This document shows, in pieces, positions 1 to 10,989 of a DNA stretch of 64,000 nucleotides. Where the stretch lies: positions 31,308,721-31,372,720 of the forward strand of contig OZ010605.1 of assembly GCA_963932145.1 (NCBI GenBank), read 5' to 3'. Both the position numbers and the translations under genes were made by a program. The number at the start of each line of letters is the position of its first letter. The stretch's first letter is position 1. Below the pieces are notes generated by a model. The model was given only the letters and a program-made list of their open reading frames with translations, was not told where the DNA came from and did not search any database. This DNA is from Acanthosepion lycidas. Lineage: Eukaryota > Mollusca > Cephalopoda > Sepiida > Sepiidae.

Positions 1-67
1 TTTACTTAGATTTATGTATATTTACATTTATCTTATGTTTGTACATATGCATGTACATATGTGTATG

Positions 68-79
68 TATATGCGTGTA

Positions 80-131
<52 letters not shown>

Positions 132-160
132 CGTGTGTGTGTGTGTGCGTGTGTGTATAT
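68..160. repeat. (TA)n/(TG)n compound microsatellite
   Basis: A long TA run passes into a GT-rich run. Open frames across it encode only YIYI/VCVC runs and are not genes. Confidence 0.95.
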
Positions 161-364
161 GTATATTTTTGTATGTATCTATTTGTAGTGATGCATGTGT
201 GTCCACATACGTACATATGTATTTATATATATTGTTATATATTTGTACTCATGTATATGCACACATGCATATATAAGATATTTTTATATATTTGTGTGTT
301 TTTGTATTTCTTTCATATATTAGCTGGTTTTATTTCATTTTAGGTGTTGCATTTTGCCTGGATA

Positions 365-370
365 TTTATA

Positions 371-406
<36 letters not shown>

Positions 407-409
407 TGG
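365..409. repeat. (TA)n/(TATG)n microsatellite
   Basis: A short TA run is followed by about nine ATGT tetranucleotides. Confidence 0.9.
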
Positions 410-464
410 ATATAAAAATTGAGATATTACTAGATAATAAATGTAAAAAATGTGGGGTAAATTT

Positions 465-597
465 TCTTCATCAACACATTTCATCCTCTGATGGACTTTA
501 TCAAGGCAAATGTAAGGATAGGTATTTTGAAAAGTAAAATGCATACATTTGACTTGATCAAGTCTATCAGTGTATGAAACACGTTGTCAAAGAAAAT
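465..597. repeat. Foldback repeat with hammerhead-like half core
   Basis: Imperfect inverted repeat of ~50 bp: the left arm around 465-513 pairs with the right arm around 548-597. Each arm read outward carries CTTGAT-A, a short stem and GAAA, a pattern shared with hairpins at 768-1020 and 9405-9520. Origin unknown; probably a non-autonomous element. Confidence 0.5.
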
Positions 598-613
598 TAT
601 CCTTTTTTGTTTA

Positions 614-616
<3 letters not shown>

Positions 617-666
<50 letters not shown>
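617..666. repeat. (TA)n microsatellite
   Basis: Uninterrupted TA run. Confidence 0.95.
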
Positions 667-667
<1 letters not shown>

Positions 668-767
668 AGAATATGATTGGTGAATATGGAATGAATTCCA
701 ATAACCAACAATTACTATTCTTAAAAGAGTGCTCAATACAAATTAGAGCAGATATAATTATTTATTT

Positions 768-1016
768 TTAAAAAATTTATAACACAAATATGTTATAAAA
801 TCACTACAAAAATAGGCATTTTGTTTCAACACCCTTGGTGTCTTATCAAGTGATGAGGTTGAATGTAAAATAAATGGTTTTATTTATTATTTTTTATTAT
901 TATTTATTTTACATTCAACATCATCACTTGATAAGACACTGAGGGTGTTGAAACAAAATGGCTATTTTTGTAGTGATTTTATAACATATTTATGTTATAA
1001 ATTTTTTTTAAATAAA

Positions 1017-1020
<4 letters not shown>
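768..1020. repeat. Palindromic foldback element, ~105-bp arms
   Basis: Arms at about 768-875 and 906-1012 are reverse complements with few mismatches, separated by an AT-rich spacer of ~30-40 bp. Both arms contain CTTGATAAGACAC, a small stem and GTTGAAAC. No ORF. It looks like a MITE-like or foldback element of unknown family, bordered on the right by a TA microsatellite. Confidence 0.7.

Positions 1021-1053
<33 letters not shown>
1019..1053. repeat. (TA)n microsatellite
   Basis: TA run directly abutting the foldback element. Confidence 0.9.
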
Positions 1054-1056
<3 letters not shown>

Positions 1057-1275
1057 TATCAGTATATATGTATGAGGCAGGGCTGAAAATTCTAATGTTT
1101 TACGATTTGGTGTGATCTTGAGAACCTTTTAGAAGGGAGGATAAAGTCAGGAACTTGTGGAGAAGCAAGAACCACATAAGAGACAGAAGATATTCATGGG
1201 TGTGGGTCAATTTATATATGTGGATCTTGAAATGTCCACATTTTACATGACTATTATTTACTGTTGAGATATTTT

Positions 1276-1277
<2 letters not shown>

Positions 1278-1333
<56 letters not shown>
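1278..1333. repeat. (TA)n microsatellite
   Basis: TA run of more than 50 bp. Confidence 0.95.
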
Positions 1334-1334
<1 letters not shown>

Positions 1335-1565
1335 CAAATATAGATAACTATACACTTTTCGAAAAACCCTTGAATTATTGATTTGCCAATAATCAAATCA
1401 ATGTCAAGGGAAAATAAGTTTTTAAAAAAATAAAGAGCTACAAACATGAAATTCTGCCGAAAAAAATCGCACAGATGCAGGTTTGAAGCCCTAAGAAAAA
1501 ACCCCGATACGAGTAAACAACTAACTAACAAAAAAGCTCAATACAACCGTAGAGCAGACCTAGAC

Positions 1566-1692
1566 ACACCTAGTGAGCCAGACAAACCTAGCTAGGTTTC
1601 ACCTAAACGGGTCGTCAGGGAAAGATGGCCATCTTTCCTTGGCGATCCGATTTAGGTGAAACCTAGGTAGGTTTGTCTGGCTCACTAGGTGT
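1566..1692. repeat. Near-perfect palindromic element
   Basis: Arms of ~42 bp (about 1566-1607 and 1651-1692) differ by about one base. The centre holds a second 20-bp perfect palindrome at 1619-1638 (GGAAAGATGGCC and its complement). The whole could fold into one hairpin of ~127 nt. Non-coding, MITE-like, family unknown. It ends exactly where the (TATC)n run starts. Confidence 0.7.
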
Positions 1693-1705
1693 ATCTATCT
1701 ATCTG

Positions 1706-1804
<99 letters not shown>

Positions 1805-1806
1805 TT
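1690..1806. repeat. (TATC)n then (TA)n microsatellite
   Basis: About thirteen TATC units with one TGTC variant, then TA runs. Confidence 0.95.
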
Positions 1807-3190
1807 GCATCTTAAAATCTTAAAATAAATTTGAATTATTAACAATCATAACATTTTTATAAAAACTGATTGATTGGTTTTATAATATGCAATCGATTCA
1901 AAGACGTCATTAGAATTCTTTCCGCAGTTTGGAGATGGCCTCTTTACCACTTTCATGCAGACATAGTTCTTTGGATGGAAGCCATGCCTGGTCCATTTGC
2001 AGCTAAAATCTCATGGTAATTTAATATCTTGAGAAAATGTATTTAATGAACTTCAGACGCAATTAATTAAACCAGTTTACTAAAAGGCACTGATTTACAA
2101 ACAACATGTATTTCAAAGTCTACCTTCAAATATCTAAATTGAACCGATATATACATATCGCATACAGACATATATATATATTTATGTGCACATACAGGGT
2201 GTGCCATAATGATGGGAGACATTTTAAATGCAAGTATCTTGAATTATAAAAATGTCATAGAGTACAAATATATTTATGACATAACTGATATACAACAGCT
2301 CAATATTTTATCTAAGATTTGAATATTACATATTCCATGCAAGCACTTGTTCTTACATTTCAAAAACTGTGCAGCTAAGCATATCAACTGGAATGGCTGT
2401 AAACAGCTGTGTGGGACTCTTCATAGGGGTAATCATCTCAGGGATGTAATATTCATATCTTAGTTAATAGGCTCATCTCTTGCATAACAGTTATGTAATA
2501 TAAATGTAATTTTTATAATCTAATTTTGAATAATGGAAGCATTTATAGCTAAAAATGAAGTCCTCTTCAACCACAATATGACTTCTTGTATATATTGCAA
2601 ACATGCACAAAAACACATATCCTATCATAATTTAGTATCCATGCAATGGTGAATTGGTTTGGAAGTCATAAACAAATGTGCCTCCCAATATTAAATGATG
2701 ATTACATATTTACAATAAGTATAGTGGTCAGACAATTTTTGTATAATTATGACAAGTGAATCTCTGAGAAAATGTAATGGTTGTGTATCCTATATAAGAT
2801 CTTTTTAAAACTTTCCAAAAGATAAAACAGACTTTCTTAATATGTTCTGTTTAATGACTAACATGTTTAGAAATGCTTTAATCACTACATCAAGAATCTT
2901 GCAACATTTCACAATTCTTCTATTATCATATTTATATTGATATTTAATAAAAATTGATAGAAACATAAGCAAAAAGAAAATGGAACTAAATGAAATTCTA
3001 TATTATCTTATATACATAAAATATGTATAAAATTTTAAAAAAACATTAAATTTCAAATTTCCTTCTTGCACATGTGCAGCCACATCAACATAAACACAAA
3101 TTTAATCTGATGAAGACTTAATATATGTCACACAAAAAAGTTTTTCCACATTGTCAAACTTCTTTACCCTAATATAAATATTAAGGGAAT
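1807..3190. other. AT-rich non-coding stretch
   Basis: No gene or complete repeat recognised. ACAGGGTGTGCCATAA at about 2193 resembles the terminus of a mariner-type transposon, but no partner end was found. Confidence 0.5.
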
Positions 3191-3194
3191 GTTT

Positions 3195-3198
3195 AGCA

Positions 3199-3233
<35 letters not shown>

Positions 3234-3269
3234 GTGCTATATATATTTAGCACACACACAGACACACAC

Positions 3270-3300
<31 letters not shown>

Positions 3301-3312
3301 CTAAATATATTT

Positions 3313-3353
<41 letters not shown>

Positions 3354-3504
3354 GTGTGTATGTATGTGTGCTAAATATATTTAGCACACACATACACACA
3401 TATATATATATATATATGTATGTATGTGTGCTAAATATATTTAGCACACACACACATACACACACATATATATATATGTATGTATGTGTGCTAAATATAT
3501 TTAG

Positions 3505-3539
<35 letters not shown>

Positions 3540-3590
3540 GTATATATGTGTGCTAAATATATTTATGTGTGTGTGTGTGTGCTAAATATA
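3195..3590. repeat. Palindromic CA/TA minisatellite
   Basis: Units of about 60-70 bp each consist of a CA run, a TA run, TGTATGTGTG and the 16-bp perfect palindrome GCTAAATATATTTAGC. The palindrome occurs at about 3300, 3369, 3429 and 3489, with degraded copies at each edge. Each unit can fold back on itself. Confidence 0.9.
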
Positions 3591-3636
3591 TGACGATTTG
3601 AAAAAACTTTTGGTGAAATATTTCACCAATCAAACA

Positions 3637-3745
3637 TCATCATCAGATAAAAGGATTTTATTTTGACTCAATCTACATAAATTTTCTTTCTTCAATTGTG
3701 AGAGTGTAGATTTAGTTAAAATAAAAATTATTTATCTGATGTCCA
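3637..3745. repeat. Imperfect inverted repeat, ~38-bp arms
   Basis: The left arm begins CATCAGATAAAAGGATTTTA and the right arm is its approximate complement, ending ATTTATCTGATG. The loop is ~30 bp. Non-coding; family unknown. Confidence 0.45.
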
Positions 3746-3784
3746 CCTAAATGTTTTTTCTTACAAATTGTTATTTATTTAGTA

Positions 3785-5795
3785 TATTGATAATATCCAT
3801 ACTGAATTTCCCTCAACTAGCTTTCATATCTGTGATGACTTCAATATCCACTACAAAGAGTAATTAGTCCACTTGAACAAAACTAATGAAGAAAGTAGAT
3901 ACTGCAGAGACTTCTCCATTGCTGACAATCTGTTATAAAATAAAAAAAGACATATCTCGGCTGATTTACAGGCAAATAAACTAACATACTCAAGAGTGAG
4001 AACCGGATGTGAACAGGACAAGGCCCGTCACAAAATGACCATTATCTTTGTTTACGTATGTTCCCGACGCATGAGTTCCGGTTGAAAAATAAAATAATAT
4101 TTTAAAGTGTTTCTATTTTTCGACCAATAAAAATGCTTCCCTCCTAATTATACTCACGTCTTTTTCGAGCCTGTTAAGCTATAAAAAATGCCATAAAAGG
4201 GGACACACGGAAGTACACCGAGCAGTCAACAGGAGGCCAGGGAAGAGACCTGTCACGGTCAGGCTCAGTGGTCAGGAGCAGCCAACAGCAGTAGCGCCAC
4301 GCCAACCAGTGAGAACTACTATGAGAGATCAACCCAGATCTTCAGCCAGCCTATGAACTATACCACAAGGTAGCTGTCCCAAAACTACACGTTCCTACTG
4401 AAATAAGTCACGTAAATCTATTTCTGTTGTTGTCATATTTTTTTCTTGCAACCATATGCTTGTCTATGACAAAACTAACTCAGGTCATTGAAGAACCCAT
4501 CTGATGTGACAGGGCATCAGTTGAAACTCCTTTGACTTTTCCTCACATCCTGTGCTGAAAAATGCTTCATGAAAGTTTTATTCCACATGGACATGTCAGA
4601 TCATTTTCTAGTCAGTGCCCAAGTTAATGCCAAAACAAATAAGAAGCAGACTGTGATGGCTTTAGATCTTACATCTCTCAAACTTTTTCTCACATGCCAC
4701 CGCCAAAACTGCTGCCCTCGTCCATTACACCCCTCAAATAAAATTCCAGCAAAAACCAAACAGTCAGCCCTAGTTCACCGCAACGACTACCTCAATATAT
4801 ATTGCAAGGAGAGGTGTAGTTGGACACTTGCTGAATTCAGAACTACCTGCAACCACTGCATTAGTTTTAGAAAATGTGAAGTGTAGCTATGCATAAGGAG
4901 GCCAGGTCAAGGTTGAAAACAAATAAACTGGATCTAGAAAGTTCTGGAAGATCTCCAATCAGTTCTGATCTCCAACCAATTCTGAATACAAAGTGTCTGT
5001 GTGCATTATTATAAATGACCCTGAGGTCATCTCTTCCTTGTCAAATAATGCAAAGTTCTTTGCCTCAATATTTACTTCTAATTCAACGTTAGATGACATA
5101 GTACATGGACTTCCCAACTTCCTCTGTCTCACTAAGCACAATCTCTGTAGTATTTTTATTACTGCCCAAGAAGTCACAAGATTTATCAAATGTCTTAACC
5201 AGAAGAAAGCCACTGGATCAGATAAAATCCCAGTAGATATCCTTAAGAATATCAAGGTGGAATTATCCCCAATCTTAGCAAAATTATTTATCTGATGTTT
5301 GAAAGAGAATTCCTTCCCAAGTCTGTTGAAGGTGTCAAGTAAATTGCCAGTTTTTATTCACCTTTCAGTATAGCATAGTCATCTTAGTGTCATTAGCAAG
5401 ACTTTTGAGGCTATAATCATCAAGGTTGATTATAGCCTTAATAGGAACAACCTCTTGTCTGACAAGCACTATAGGTTTTCATTGGCCTAGTTCACTGCTG
5501 ATGTCCTAACTACCATTACTCACAGAATTAGTGATGCACTAGACAAGGAATATATCTCAAAGACTTTTGGATTAGATATCTCAAAGGCTTTTGAGAAGGT
5601 GTGGCATAAAAGATTGCTGCACAAGCTCTCTTGCTCTGGAATCACTGGAAGAGCCTTTTCTATTATAAAGTCCTTCCTGATGGATATGTCTCTGAAGGCA
5701 GTTGTTAACAGCAAATCCTCCAGGGCTCTAGCAACCAGTGCAAGTGCCTCCCAGGGGATACTCCCCAGACCAACGCTCTTTAAAAAAAAAATAAA
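3785..5795 (+). mobile_element. Decayed LINE, endonuclease and RT (Jockey/I-like)
   Basis: Non-LTR retrotransposon remnant in sense orientation. Translated pieces recognisable in order: APE-type endonuclease (ICDDFNIHYKE near 3830-3870, normally GDFN-H), the SDH motif of its C-terminus (MSDHFLVSAQVNAKTNKK, ~4590-4650), then RT finger and palm: TRFIKCLNQKKATGSDKIP (~5175-5230), LSVISKTFEAII (~5385-5420) and LDISKAFEKVWHKRLLHKL (~5575-5630). The remnant stops near the RT VPQG block, so the YADD box and C-terminus are absent. Many stops and shifts; old and inactive. Interrupted by the LTR-like insertion at ~3936-4465. Superfamily is by resemblance only. Confidence 0.75.
3936..4465. mobile_element. 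LTR-like insertion inside the LINE (solo LTR?)
   Basis: The LINE reading SIADNL...LTQV is split by ~530 bp of unrelated, more CpG-containing DNA. Its ends resemble short inverted termini (TGTTAT and ATGACA), and a TATA-like CTATAAAAAATG lies near 4181. This is compatible with a solitary LTR of a retrovirus-like element; no internal genes remain. Target duplication is unclear. A fossil of uncertain family. Confidence 0.35.
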
Positions 5796-5903
5796 TGGTG
5801 AATTTATAATCGATACATTTTATATTGTTTAAATGTCTGTTTTTTGTCAAATTGTCTGGCTGTATTTATATCATTTGATAAAATGTAGTCAGTCTGACAA
5901 GGC

Positions 5904-5905
<2 letters not shown>

Positions 5906-5963
<58 letters not shown>

Positions 5964-6066
5964 AACTGTTGAAATAAATATATGATGGCTAATTAAGTCT
6001 TTTCCTTATATATATATATATATATATATATAGAGATATATATATAGAGATATATATATAGATATA
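5906..6066. repeat. (TA)n / GATATA microsatellites
   Basis: TA run at 5906-5952, then a second TA run and TAGAGATATA repeats at about 6008-6066. Confidence 0.9.
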
Positions 6067-6300
6067 TATTAAAGACATTTTTATGTTTAACATTCTTTTT
6101 ATAGATACAAGTATTTAAGTAAATCCTCTGTTTATAATAAACAGTATTAAATAACATTTACCAGCCTACTGTTATATATTATATATGTTATGTTATTATA
6201 AACAGAGCATTTACTTAAATACTTGTATCTATAAAAGAATGTAAAACATAAAAATGTCTTTGATAAATTGTCGGACTTTGTCCATTTCTTAATATATATA
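6066..6300. mobile_element. Inverted pair of SINE family-A tails
   Basis: Left arm (6066-6155, minus sense) and right arm (6190-6300, plus sense) both carry the family-A tail: CAGAGCATTTACTTAAATAC, TTGTATCTAT and a TTAAACATAAAAATGTC-like block. The right arm continues into the terminal TTGTCGGACTTTGTCC. The tRNA-like heads seen at 16.2 and 23.8 kb are missing, leaving only tails facing each other. Confidence 0.75.
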
Positions 6301-6303
6301 TAT

Positions 6304-6350
<47 letters not shown>
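6292..6350. repeat. (TA)n microsatellite
   Basis: TA run at the tail of the preceding SINE, followed by a 20-bp-arm hairpin around a short TA run at about 6350-6396 (GCCACAGATTTTTCA and its complement). Confidence 0.9.
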
Positions 6351-6351
<1 letters not shown>

Positions 6352-6504
6352 CCACAGATTTTTCAGATATATATATATGTGAAAAATCTCTGGCTAAGTA
6401 GATGCTAATAATGTAAAATATGAAAACTGATCTACAAAAGAGAGCTCAATATATTTATTATAGAGCATATAGATGAATTACATAAAAATTAAACTCAATT
6501 ACCA

Positions 6505-6630
6505 TGTTCAGATGGACATTTCACCCCCGGGATATTAACCCTGGGGCTCCTCAGTGCAAAGACGTTTTTGCATTTACAAGCCACAGGGAGAATATCCTGG
6601 GGGTAATGACCATCTGAATGGGGTGATATA
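6505..6630. repeat. Foldback repeat, ~40-bp arms
   Basis: The left arm around 6508-6545 (TTCAGATGGACATTTCACCC) is the approximate complement of 6579-6622. The loop is ~33 bp. It is relatively GC-rich for this window. Non-coding and of unknown family. Confidence 0.6.
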
Positions 6631-6655
6631 GTTTTATTTCTAAGTAATTCATACA

Positions 6656-6758
<103 letters not shown>

Positions 6759-6764
6759 CAGAAG

Positions 6765-6838
6765 TGTGAACACTGATGTCAACACTGTGTAATGACAGCC
6801 TGTGTTATGCTTAAAGACAATGTTCAGGTCATGTGATT
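6765..6838 (-). ncRNA. Highly decayed PLE-type hammerhead motif
   Basis: Read on the minus strand, a CTGAACA core, a stem II ending AAGCAT, and ACAGGCTGTC align with the better copies at 42.6 and 44.8 kb and are followed by the shared GTTGACATC tail. Several conserved core bases have changed, so this is a relic. Confidence 0.3.
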
Positions 6839-6954
6839 TGGATTAGAGCTTGGCTATTTATAGAAGTTAGTCTTTATAGGCATTATGAAGATAATGCTAC
6901 CCATATGTGTATACACTTCTTATATTTGTATATGCTCTATCATTTACCCTATAA

Positions 6955-7120
6955 ATTTACCTCTCCTCTCAGCTATGGGTTGAATAGCATGACAGGCTGA
7001 GCTCTTTAGCCTTGGTTGACAACCACTCTACTGTAAAAAGTAATGCCAACCTACTGCAGGAAAAATCTTCTACCTCGTCAGTCATGTATCAAAAGATACA
7101 TAATTAAACAAGCGTGTATT
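6955..7120 (+). mobile_element. SINE family-B 3' fragment
   Basis: Similar to the 3' half of the family-B SINE at 51.96-52.26 kb, including CAGTCATGTATC-AAAGATACAT at its end. The tRNA-like head is missing. Confidence 0.6.
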
Positions 7121-7159
7121 ATGTGTGACACTTAACTGACAGACTGTTATTTAATCATG

Positions 7160-7200
7160 CACACACACACACACACATGCACGCACACACAGACACACAG

Positions 7201-7289
<89 letters not shown>

Positions 7290-7364
7290 TACATGTTTCA
7301 CTTTTATTAACACCTTAATAATAAATATATATATATATATATATATACACGTACACAGACATAA

Positions 7365-7424
<60 letters not shown>
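7160..7424. repeat. (CA)n and (TA)n microsatellite cluster
   Basis: CA run at about 7160-7217, TA runs at 7217-7285, 7325-7347 and 7377-7424, with short unique islands. Confidence 0.95.
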
Positions 7425-7425
<1 letters not shown>

Positions 7426-7594
7426 ATAAATTCATGAATCATTCATACAAAAAACAAATATACAGGTTAATGATTTAAATTGTGAGAATACATCGTCGCA
7501 AACTATATAAATAAGGTACATCAACCCCGAACCTGTATATGAATGATATGACCCCCGTTTATAAATTCCAGTTGCATAAGGTCTTTTTAATTTT

Positions 7595-7645
7595 TTACAA
7601 GCTTTCATCTGTTCCTACAGACATCATCAGGTATGGAAGTAGATT
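7595..7645 (-). ncRNA. Hammerhead-like core (partial)
   Basis: Minus strand reads CTGATGA, a 6-bp stem II (GUCUGU/ACAGAU with an AGGA loop), then GAAA. These are the two catalytic boxes of a hammerhead ribozyme. Stem III (GCUUGUA) is poor and stem I is weak, so activity is doubtful. It lies in a repeat whose 7690-7830 part recurs at 10590-10740. Confidence 0.35.
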
Positions 7646-7689
7646 TTGTTCTTGTTTTTACTTCTCAGTAATAAGAGGACAACGAAAAT

Positions 7690-7870
7690 AGAGATGTAAT
7701 CCGAAAAAATGCTATGAGAAATGTGTTATTGTTTTGGAACGTGCAGTCGCAACGCTGAGTTTGAATTTAAATTTTAAGGTTGTGCGTTTTTGTACAAATA
7801 TAGCAATAAGAGAATTCTTTTTTTACTGGTAGATTTTCCGTGAATATGGCATGAACTATATTGTTCAATA
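7690..7870. repeat. Dispersed repeat shared with 10.6 kb
   Basis: ATGTGTTATTG, GTGCAGT-GCAACGCT and a TTGAATTT-rich block recur in the same order at 10610-10740. Non-coding; family unknown. Confidence 0.55.
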
Positions 7871-8453
7871 ATTACAGTAATGTCACACTTATTACCTGAG
7901 AGTTGCACGTTGGATCAGTTATTTTAATTTCAATTAAGATAAATTATATATATATAAAAGAATATGAAAGGATGTTTAACCTAGAGTTTTGAATCTAGAG
8001 CTATTTTTCTAGACAGATCGCCCTGCTAAGTCTACAGAGCCCAATTTGCTCTACTATTTTATTTATATCTGGAAGGAGAAAATGTATTCTTGTCTTTTGC
8101 ATGAGATTTATTATGAAATGAATGCAAACAGCCTTGCTCTTAACTTCCATTTTCCTTTACCCCACCCACAACTCCATACACAAACATACACACACACAAA
8201 CCTGTGTATGTGTGTGTGAATATGCATATAGAGGTGAGTGAGGCTAAATAGAAGAGACATTGCTGACAAACAGCTGTCTTGTCTCCACAGGTAGGCTTCT
8301 TAAGTATTACTGCCACCCAAGAGAGTTAAATTAAGAATGACAGTGGGTGACAAGGTTTTGCCATATAAGTGTAGCCAAGAGAACAGAGAGAGAGAGAGAT
8401 TTAAAGTGGGATATGTGACAGAGAGTCAATAGTGAGAGAGAAAGTGGATAGGA

Positions 8454-8680
8454 TCATTTTGATTTGTGAACATGTGAAAATGAAGTTGTATGCTGTGTCC
8501 CTTCAGGGCAATCATGGCTCTCCATAACTTCCTGTCCTTTGTAGCTCTTCTTGCAATGTTTGTCTTTTTTGGCTATCACTCCTAATTCCTGTTCTATCAA
8601 CCATTTAAACAGGATCATTAAGTATGTTACATGCTGCTCCCCCCTGTCCCTCTTATCTTCAAGTCTTGTCTGCATGTGTA
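8454..8680 (-). mobile_element. LINE 3' ORF fragment (C-terminus)
   Basis: Minus-strand peptide with KRDRGEQHVTYL, KWLIEQELGVIAKK and a WxxMIxHxxKGHGT-like end. This is the conserved C-terminal tail of an endonuclease-RT LINE common in octopus-like genomes, also seen at 11.9, 33.4, 34.0, 34.4 and 49.3 kb. Only this tail is left; no RT catalytic box is present. Confidence 0.65.
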
Positions 8681-9390
8681 CAATTTTCTAAGATTTCTAT
8701 CCTTATTATGGGCACTAGAAATATCAACTACCTTTTTTTGATTGTAAGTATGTGTCCTTTTTGTTTCCAAACTGTTTCAATGCTCACATGTTTAGTCAAT
8801 GTTATTATCAACATCTTTCTGTAGAACCACTTTTTGTTGCTTCAAGTCTCTTCTTCATCTTTGAGGAGATTGCCAAGTATGTACTATAGAACAGGCATTA
8901 CATAAAAAGTCGGTACCATTTACATTGTTTCCGATGAAATTTTCCATTACTTAGCTTTTGGAAGGCATCTTTTTCATCCTAATCTCATGTGCATTGCTCT
9001 ATCTTTACAGAATGAGACGGAAAATGGAGTACCTCTACCTGGGCTGGAAAGTGTAATGAATTATTTTCCACTCTACAACTTCTTTTCCACAGATGAAACA
9101 TTGCATGCCTCTTGCTACACTATTGCTATTTGCATGGAAACTCATCAGATGAACTAAATTAAGAGCATTATAGGAAAATATTTATAAGCAGTTAGAATTT
9201 TAAGTTGTTAGAGATGGTTATCTGTTGAACATATTTTCTACTTCTTTTAAAATGTGCTAAATTCTAGTTATTCTTTTGTATTTTGATAGGTATGTTTGAG
9301 TTCCTGACACACACAGACACACATATATGCATGTATGTATTTTTATGTGTGTATGATTTAAAATTTCAGATAGAGAATATTTGCAAAAGG
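8681..9390. other. Non-coding stretch, nothing recognised
   Basis: AT-rich, no open frame of note, no tandem repeat. Confidence 0.5.
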
Positions 9391-9404
9391 ACAATAGGAA
9401 TAAA

Positions 9405-9520
9405 GACAATAGGAAAACTTATCTTCACTGACATGCTTCATCCTCTGAGGCACCTTATCAAGTCAAATGAATAAAGTTCCTCAGGGGATGAAACATATTG
9501 GCTAAGATAAGTTTTCCTTT
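9405..9520. repeat. Foldback repeat, ~45-bp arms
   Basis: The left arm starts AGGAAAACTTATCTTCACTG and the right arm ends AAGATAAGTTTTCCT. The inner part carries ATCCTCTGAGG and CTTATCAAG, the same motif set as 465-597, so these belong to one hairpin family. Confidence 0.6.
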
Positions 9521-9589
9521 ACTCTATATCCATATATATAGTGGCTGGCCACTCATATCCGAGGATTCCCAAGCACATTTGTGTTTGTT

Positions 9590-9891
9590 CAACACATACA
9601 GAGTCTACCTGTGCTTTATACTACAACTATGCTGAACAGACCTTAGTTACTGTTTCTAGGAGAGAGCACAGTACCTAGCATGATCAAAGTCTGAACAAGG
9701 CCAGCACACACAAACAGTCAATCACGATGACTTGTGATTTTGTGCTAGCAAAACCACCGATTGCTCCTCAAGGGTTCCATCTACACAATTTCACACACAA
9801 GGCTTGGGTCACCATCTCACAAATCAAGATGAGAATGGAACACGGGTCTTGTGGTCAGAATGTGAACATTCTAACTTCTCGGCCACAAGCC

Positions 9892-9895
<4 letters not shown>
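9590..9895 (-). mobile_element. tRNA-derived SINE, family C
   Basis: On the minus strand the element starts at ~9895 with GGCTTGTGGCCGAGAAGTTAG, a tRNA-Leu/Ser-type A box, followed by GTGTTCCATTCTC in the B-box position, then a non-coding body. A second copy lies at 17065-17312. A TA microsatellite abuts the head. Pol III promoter boxes are degraded. Confidence 0.6.

Positions 9896-9957
<62 letters not shown>
9896..9957. repeat. (TA)n microsatellite
   Basis: Uninterrupted TA run. Confidence 0.95.
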
Positions 9958-9960
<3 letters not shown>

Positions 9961-10044
9961 AACAATTTAAAAATTTTTAAAAATTAAAAAAAATCTTCAG
10001 ACACACTGGGTTGTAGATTAACATTATTTCATTTTTTTATTATT

Positions 10045-10105
10045 ATTTCATTTACATTCCTTGACTAGTTTCGGCCAAAATGGCCATCATCAAGAGAAGA
10101 AATAT
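10045..10105 (-). ncRNA. Hammerhead-like motif (near complete)
   Basis: Minus strand: CTTGATGA, stem II (GGCC/GGCC around ATTTT), GAAAC, a 2-nt loop and GTC. The GAAAC-NN-GUC block is the minimal stem III of Penelope-associated hammerheads. The first box has one extra T compared with CTGATGA, and stem I has only about four contiguous pairs. Likely a decayed ribozyme motif. Confidence 0.4.
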
Positions 10106-10158
10106 TACTGCTGGTAGCAGTAAACTACAGAAATTAATGTCTTGATGGATAAAATGAA

Positions 10159-10211
<53 letters not shown>
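10159..10211. repeat. (TA)n microsatellite
   Basis: Uninterrupted TA run. Confidence 0.95.
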
Positions 10212-10214
<3 letters not shown>

Positions 10215-10217
<3 letters not shown>

Positions 10218-10394
10218 TGTAACCCGTATATAAGAGACCCTGATATAAGAAAAAAACGGATATAAGAGAGATTTTCTGTGGTCCCAAATTAGAGCCTGTG
10301 TTAATGTATATAAATTAGACCCGGATATAAGAGAAACCCAGATATAAGATACCTTTTCTCCGGTCCCGACAACTCTCTTATATCCGGGTTACAC

Positions 10395-10396
<2 letters not shown>
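10215..10396. mobile_element. pogo/Tigger-like MITE
   Basis: ~180-bp non-coding element with terminal inverted repeats CAGTGTAACCCG-ATATAAGAGA at both ends and a TA on the right flank. The inside holds several GATATAAGAGA repeats. Termini and target resemble pogo-type DNA transposons. Non-autonomous; no transposase. Confidence 0.65.
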
Positions 10397-10399
<3 letters not shown>

Positions 10400-10456
<57 letters not shown>

Positions 10457-10464
10457 TATTACAA

Positions 10465-10517
<53 letters not shown>
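10400..10517. repeat. (TA)n microsatellites
   Basis: Two TA runs separated by TGTACATATTACAATGAA. Confidence 0.95.
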
Positions 10518-10520
<3 letters not shown>

Positions 10521-10539
10521 TATATTATAATGAATCATT

Positions 10540-10840
10540 CCTTAAATATGCAAGTACTTTCAATGGTTACTCCAGCATCTGAGACGGAAAAATATAATGC
10601 AAATCGAGATACTTTTTTTTAAAAATGTGTTATTGATAACGAATACAAACTTGTGGAGAGTGCAGTTGCAACGCTAAAGTTGAATTTTTTTTGAAAATGT
10701 AAAAAAAATTTCTTTTTTATGGCAATTTAAGAATTTTTTTTGTTGTAGGAGTTTATAAGTCAACATAGCAGTTAGCATCCAAGACAAAAAATGAGGATGA
10801 CCAGAGTAACCATTGAAAGTACTTGCATATTTAAGGAAGA
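10540..10840. repeat. Inverted repeat, ~34-bp arms
   Basis: CCTTAAATATGCAAGTACTT at 10540 is complementary to 10808-10840. The inner sequence includes the dispersed repeat shared with 7690-7870. Possibly the termini of a short DNA element. Confidence 0.55.
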
Positions 10841-10989
10841 ACTAATACAATTTATAATTTAAAAAAAACAAGGATCATAAAATTCATCGAGTGATTATTG
10901 GGTTAATGCATTTTTAAAATTTAGTTAGCAAAGTGAATTCGTCATTTTATATCATTAACTTTACTAATTTAGTTTTTGTATGAATGATT

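Noticed and set aside
2193-2225. ACAGGGTGTGCCATAATGAT as the end of a mariner element
   Set aside because: It resembles such termini but I found no matching inverted end or transposase nearby.
4569-5832. Three sense open frames as a host gene
   Set aside because: They are pieces of a LINE endonuclease-RT (SDH motif, KKATGSDKIP, DISKAFEKVW).
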